The position numbers and the translations under genes were made by a program. This document shows positions 60,998 to 64,000 of a DNA stretch of 64,000 bases, in pieces. This DNA comes from Citrobacter sp. Cu233. Its GTDB lineage: Bacteria; Pseudomonadota; Gammaproteobacteria; Enterobacterales; Enterobacteriaceae. Position 1 is the stretch's first letter, and every line of letters starts with the position of its first letter. The notes beneath the pieces were generated by a model. It ran no database searches, was not told where the DNA came from, and saw only the letters and a list, made by a program, of their open reading frames with translations. Where the stretch lies: assembly GCF_030332225.1 (NCBI RefSeq), contig NZ_JAOWIF010000043.1:186001-250000 (forward strand). The letters run 5' to 3'.

Positions 60998-61294
60998 ATG
61001 TTGAATTACTTTCGAACGTTAAGAGATGCCTTCGACTGGAATAAAAAGTTAGCGCTAAAACCGTTGGCGCTCTTTGTTCTAAAGAGTGTTCTCGCTTACA
61101 TATTCCTGGTTGGCTTGTATCTTGTTGGGTTCAGGGTCGTCATGTATACGCCGCTAATGGAATATATGACTGTAGACATTATCTACGAGATCACTGCCAG
61201 CGTGCTCCTTGCCTTTAGAATCACTTTGTCGATCCCAGTGATTCTGCATGTTATCAAAACGATGGTCAGAGGCATTACAGCAGGCATTCACTGA
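60998..61294 (+). CDS. Small membrane protein after the lysis cassette
   Basis: 98 residues with two hydrophobic segments (about 24-48, LALFVLKSVLAYIFLVGLYLV, and 68-88, ASVLLAFRITLSIPVIL). Ribosome site AGCCAGGG upstream. Unknown; might be a superinfection or lysis accessory protein. Confidence 0.6.
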   Translation: MLNYFRTLRDAFDWNKKLALKPLALFVLKSVLAYIFLVGLYLVGFRVVMYTPLMEYMTVDIIYEITASVLLAFRITLSIPVILHVIKTMVRGITAGIH

Positions 61295-61385
61295 GTGTCT
61301 GCGATAATGGCCTTGAATTATGTTGTGAAATCCCCATTTATATTTTGCAGCCCACCACTTCGGCAGGGTGAAAAAGGGAATTGTT

Positions 61386-61595
61386 ATGTTAACGAATTAC
61401 TACGAAAATGGCCTCATATCTACCACCGAGCAAGAAAAACGTTTGATCGCAGTTCAGGCGGCCCTCGAAATTGCAAAAGCATCAGTGTCGGCCAACACTG
61501 CCGATAGCAATAATTCAAAAACGTTGTGGGATATGAAGCATGTAGCACAAGAGATCAACGCGTTAGCTGACTCTATTCAGGCGGCATTGAAATAA
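61386..61595 (+). CDS. Small phage protein (69 aa)
   Basis: 69 residues, helical and mildly acidic (TTEQEKRLIAVQAALEIAKASVSAN, MKHVAQEINALADSIQAAL). AAGGGA precedes ATG 61386; a GTG at 61368 is in frame. A strong terminator follows. No family recognised. Confidence 0.65.
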   Translation: MLTNYYENGLISTTEQEKRLIAVQAALEIAKASVSANTADSNNSKTLWDMKHVAQEINALADSIQAALK

Positions 61596-61621
61596 CAGAA
61601 CTGCAAGCTGATAAATATATG

Positions 61622-61680
61622 AACCGCCTCCGGGCGGTTTTTTATTGCCATCACCATGGGTAGACCCATCGTAATGGCAA
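61622..61680. terminator. Double hairpin between convergent small genes
   Basis: AACCGCC-TCCG-GGCGGTT with a T-run (61622-61643) ends the plus-strand transcript. A second nested stem TTGCCAT/ATGGCAA (61645-61680) with inner ATGGGT/ACCCAT lies just after it, next to the minus-strand gene's stop. Confidence 0.8.
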
Positions 61681-61690
61681 TGGAGAAAAA

Positions 61691-61897
61691 TTAAGCCAGC
61701 ACAAAGCATGAGATTATATTGTTAGGTGCTCGGTCGGTAACTCGAATTTTGCCCTCCCGCTCAAGTTCTCGTAATGCTGTGATAGTGTCTGCTTGCTCAT
61801 CCGATGTTTCATCTGAGAACCACGCAGTATCTACATGCGCCTTACTGCGGCGTGTCATTTCGACTCTCGATGTTGTTAGCACTTCACTTTTGTTCAT
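61691..61897 (-). CDS. Reverse-oriented small gene, moron candidate
   Basis: 68 residues (MNKSEVLTTSRVEMTRRSKAHV ... ITALRELEREGKIRVTDR). The C-terminal half resembles the recognition part of a small winged helix, weakly. It points against the late operon, has AAGGA before its ATG and a good promoter at 61943-61970. This is the classic layout of a lysogenic-conversion (moron) gene. Function unknown. Confidence 0.65.
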   Translation of the reverse strand: MNKSEVLTTSRVEMTRRSKAHVDTAWFSDETSDEQADTITALRELEREGKIRVTDRAPNNIISCFVLA

Positions 61898-61942
61898 TCT
61901 GGGTCCTTATTCAGCACCGGAATTGATGCTTAGAACGCAAAG

Positions 61943-61970
61943 TTAATAGATGTGTGTTTTCAAGTGTCAA
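61943..61970 (-). promoter_or_regulatory. Promoter of the reverse-oriented gene
   Basis: Minus strand TTGACA (61965-61970), 16-base spacer, TATTAA (61943-61948). Confidence 0.7.
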
Positions 61971-62004
61971 CGTTATCATCCTATTTAATGATTGAGATCA
62001 ATTC

Positions 62005-62526
62005 ATGGCTAAACCGGACTGGGGAGACCTTCAGCAACGCCCATACCCACCAGTTAATTTCATTGGTCCCGATAACTGGCAGCCCTACACCAGATTGATT
62101 CCCGCCAATGAAGTGCATGACTGGATAAGCCATCAAATCCTCAGCGATAGCGGAAGCATCCATAACCCAGACCACGCTCATTTAATGGAAGCTGATTTGT
62201 GTTTTATGTGGGCTTCTGACTCATTCGCGAAGAAAGGGCGCTACGTTCTCGGACAGGCCGAACAGGTAATGCTCCGCGCAGGTGGTTGGCAGAAAGCCAG
62301 AATGGAACAGCAGATGTATGAATGGTTCGGGCGCATCCCGAAGTTCATCATCACGCTGGCAGCCGACTACTGCTCACAATGCAGCGACCTTGAATTCTGC
62401 GCCCTGGTAGAGCATGAGCTTTACCACATTGCCCAGGCCACCGATGATTTCGGCGCGCCGAAGTTCAACAAAGATACCGGGGAGCCATTCCGATTGAGGA
62501 TGTTATCCACCTTGCTCGCCACCTGA
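62005..62526 (+). pseudogene. Putative phage metallopeptidase, C-terminally truncated
   Basis: 173 residues. Zinc-protease signature VEHELYHIAQ (HExxH type), with the preceding LAADYCSQCSDLEFC, as in the putative metallopeptidases located near terminase genes. After FNKDTGEP the frame runs into an unrelated gene and ends FRLRMLSTLLAT. The normal C-terminal ~20 residues are missing. The HExxH core is intact, so some activity is not excluded. Confidence 0.75.
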
Positions 62527-62816
62527 TGTTTCATGGCGTAATGGGCGACCAGCCACCGGAAGAGTTCGAAGGTAAGAAGGGAGAATACAGCGACAAATTC
62601 GATGTACGGTCATTCGTCTACACCGCTGTTGCTCACCTCTGCATAAGCGAGTCAGACGCCTGGAACATGACAATGACCAGCTTCCGCGCGGCAATGAATG
62701 CAAAATTCCCGCAGAAGGAAAAAGCAAAAGTGCCGACTCAGGAGAAGTACGACGAAGTAATGGACTGGGCAGAGCAAATGCTGGCGATCGACGCGCAGCG
62801 GAATGGGCCGCATTAA
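62487..62816 (+). pseudogene. DUF6246-like tail-region protein, 5'-truncated
   Basis: About 109 codons open from the junction (IPIEDVIHLARHLMFHGVMGD), first ATG 62526. Continues FDVRSFVYTAVAHLCISESDAWNMTMTSFRAAM, which I associate with DUF6246 (phage tail assembly region). N-terminal part absent, no clear ribosome site. Together with the cut metallopeptidase it marks a deletion that removed the genes in between. Confidence 0.65.
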
Positions 62817-62832
62817 TTACCTTCGGAACAAC

Positions 62833-62864
62833 ACAACAAGTCTCGCTAAAGCGGGGCTTGTTGT
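62833..62864. terminator. Long hairpin after the DUF6246 remnant
   Basis: ACAACAAGTCTCGC-TAAA-GCGGGGCTTGTTGT, 14 pairs with two G-T. No T-run follows, so it may be structural or a weak terminator. Confidence 0.6.
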
Positions 62865-63228
62865 TGATCCCCAATTGGTCTATGTGGTTAAGTTTTAATC
62901 GAGTCATTCAGAGGGCGCGAAATACTACAGCAATTTATGGCGTAGTGCATTGTAAGCAGGACCTGCTTTTGTGCAAAAAGTGCTATTTATGACTTTGATG
63001 AGCAATTGAAGCGGATCATAGGCCCTGCCTATCTCCCGAGAACGTGACAATAGTTTACTATTACCTGAGGGGTAACTTCTTCGAAAATGCGGTTAACTTG
63101 CAAAGTGGTCATTGCGAACATCGTCGAACGTGGGGCTATCTTGACCAAATGAAGATTGCTTAAAAGTTATAGCTGGCTATAGAATCAGTGTAGATTTCCG
63201 CTTTAATTAATGATTTAGAGGTTCAACT
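62865..63228 (+). promoter_or_regulatory. Non-coding stretch with promoter for the Panacea pair
   Basis: About 360 bases without a convincing gene. TTGCTT (63156-63161), 16 bases, TATAGA (63178-63183) is a plausible promoter; TATAG occurs twice as TATAGctggcTATAG, which could be an operator. AGAGG precedes the next ATG. Confidence 0.5.
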
Positions 63229-63786
63229 ATGTTCTGCGAAGAAAGAGTAGCTCAGATAGCTGCCTATCTACTTTCGAAAGAAGGTGGACGCATGGCATAT
63301 CTGAAGCTCATGAAATTAATGTACCTATCTGATCGTGTTTCAATGGACCGCTTCGGTGAACCATTAACTGGTGATCTGATGGTAGCTATGCCTCACGGGC
63401 CTGTCTTGTCGCGTTCCTTGGACTTGATGAAAGGAGCTGCTCGAGGAGATGAAGGCTGGAACAACTGGATCACAGATGCTGACCATTACGATCTTCAATT
63501 GCAGGAACGCGAAATTCAGCGTGATGATCTTGATGAGCTTAGTGATGCAGACCTTTCTGTTTTAGACTGCGTTTATCAAGATTTCGGGCATATGGGTAAA
63601 TGGCAAATTCGAGATTATACCCATGATCACTGTTCCGAATGGTGTGACCCTAAAGGTGGTGCCTTTACAATTAATCCTGAAAATGTGTTTCGTGCGCTAG
63701 GAAAGCAGGAAGAACAGGTTAGACATTTAGCGGACAGAATGAGAGAATTCTCAGAACTTGATAGGATAGTCAGTGGGTTGAAATGA
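63229..63786 (+). CDS. Panacea-domain (SocA-like, DUF4065) antitoxin candidate
   Basis: 185 residues with the Panacea domain: VAQIAAYLLSKEGGRMAYLKLMKLMYLSDR at the N-terminus, GEPLTGDLMVAMPHGPVLSR, and LDCVYQDFGHMGKWQIRDYTH. Panacea proteins neutralise many unrelated toxins and are encoded beside them. The gene overlaps the next by ATGA, which suggests that the neighbour is the toxin. The domain call is firm; the antitoxin role is inferred from family knowledge. Confidence 0.8.
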   Translation: MFCEERVAQIAAYLLSKEGGRMAYLKLMKLMYLSDRVSMDRFGEPLTGDLMVAMPHGPVLSRSLDLMKGAARGDEGWNNWITDADHYDLQLQEREIQRDDLDELSDADLSVLDCVYQDFGHMGKWQIRDYTHDHCSEWCDPKGGAFTINPENVFRALGKQEEQVRHLADRMREFSELDRIVSGLK

Positions 63787-64000
63787 CAGTGGATTTTTCC
63801 CCAGTTCAAAAAGGTACAATACTCCTTCTTTCTGGCTCGAGGGAGCATATCTTTTTTATCTGTAACGATCCGGTGTACTACCCCAAGATGGTGAAAGAAA
63901 CTTTTCTTGCTGTAAATCTTACTTCAATCACTGATGCTTTTGAGACTGACCCATCCTGTGTTCTGGATGTTGGCGACCACCCATTTATAAGACATCCCAG
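63783..64000 (+). CDS. Putative toxin partner, PemK/MazF-like start (partial)
   Basis: Begins in the Panacea stop (ATGA) and runs off the window; 72 codons visible. KGTILLLSGSREHIFFICND and later FLAVNLTSI and DPSCVLDVGDHPFIRH resemble the beta-rich beginning of PemK/MazF-fold proteins. Toxicity is not shown. The rest of the gene is needed to identify the family. Confidence 0.5.
   Translation, partial: MTVDFSPVQKGTILLLSGSREHIFFICNDPVYYPKMVKETFLAVNLTSITDAFETDPSCVLDVGDHPFIRHP

Larger units (their letters stand above)
48320..64000. mobile_element. Degraded lambdoid prophage (left part)
   Basis: Runs from attL to beyond the window. Order: int; AlpA-like, DUF4060, DUF550, unknown, recT (leftward); truncated replication and dnaC genes; DUF551, UmuD-like, DUF1367, ninG, ylcG, Q; lysis cassette; truncated metallopeptidase and DUF6246; Panacea pair. 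No repressor, terminase, portal or capsid gene is seen. Three internal junctions cut genes. Confidence 0.9.

Overview
The window is a stretch of enterobacterial chromosome followed by the left part of a degraded lambdoid prophage. Gene order from oppDF through trp, topA, cysB, acnA, pyrF, rnb and fabI to sapFDC matches Escherichia coli and Salmonella. Several differences (no kch between yciY and yciI, a short voltage-gated channel after oppF, no yciGFE between ompW and trpA, an EAL-like gene between fabI and sapF) suggest a Citrobacter- or Salmonella-like species. The genus is an inference, not proven.

Layout: 1-48.3 kb is host backbone. It holds the end of opp (peptide uptake), an ion channel, yciU-clsA, yciY, yciI, tonB, yciA-B-C, ompW, an accessory pair (small protein and diguanylate cyclase), the complete trp operon with leader and operator, rnm-yciO-rluB, btuR-yciK, sohB, yciN, topA, cysB, two tiny genes, acnA, ribA, pgpB, lapAB, pyrF-yciH, osmB, yciT, yciZ, pdeR, rnb, yciW, fabI, a degenerate EAL protein and sapF-D-C. 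Three cyclic-di-GMP-type genes (10.1, 38-40 and 44.9 kb) lie in this segment.

At 48.3 kb a prophage has entered exactly at the sapB/sapC overlap and runs past the end of the window. Its left arm (int to the right; AlpA-like, DUF4060, DUF550 and recT genes to the left) meets the replication genes directly. The repressor/cro region is missing and both flanking genes are cut. Two more scars, in dnaC and after a metallopeptidase gene, remove the middle of the nin/early region and what should be the whole packaging and head block. What remains is integrase, RecT, NinG, antiterminator Q, a pinholin / SAR-endolysin / Rz-Rz1 lysis cassette, a LexA-boxed UmuD-like gene, several moron-like small genes, and at the window edge a Panacea-domain gene overlapping a second gene whose visible start resembles PemK/MazF-fold toxins.

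The most interesting accessory candidates are this Panacea pair (63.2-64.0 kb), the unknown membrane gene between Q and the lysis genes (58.4 kb), the reverse-strand gene with its own promoter (61.7 kb), and the catalytically altered UmuD-like SOS gene (55.1 kb). All functional statements come from reading the sequence and from recalled family knowledge; no database search was run.
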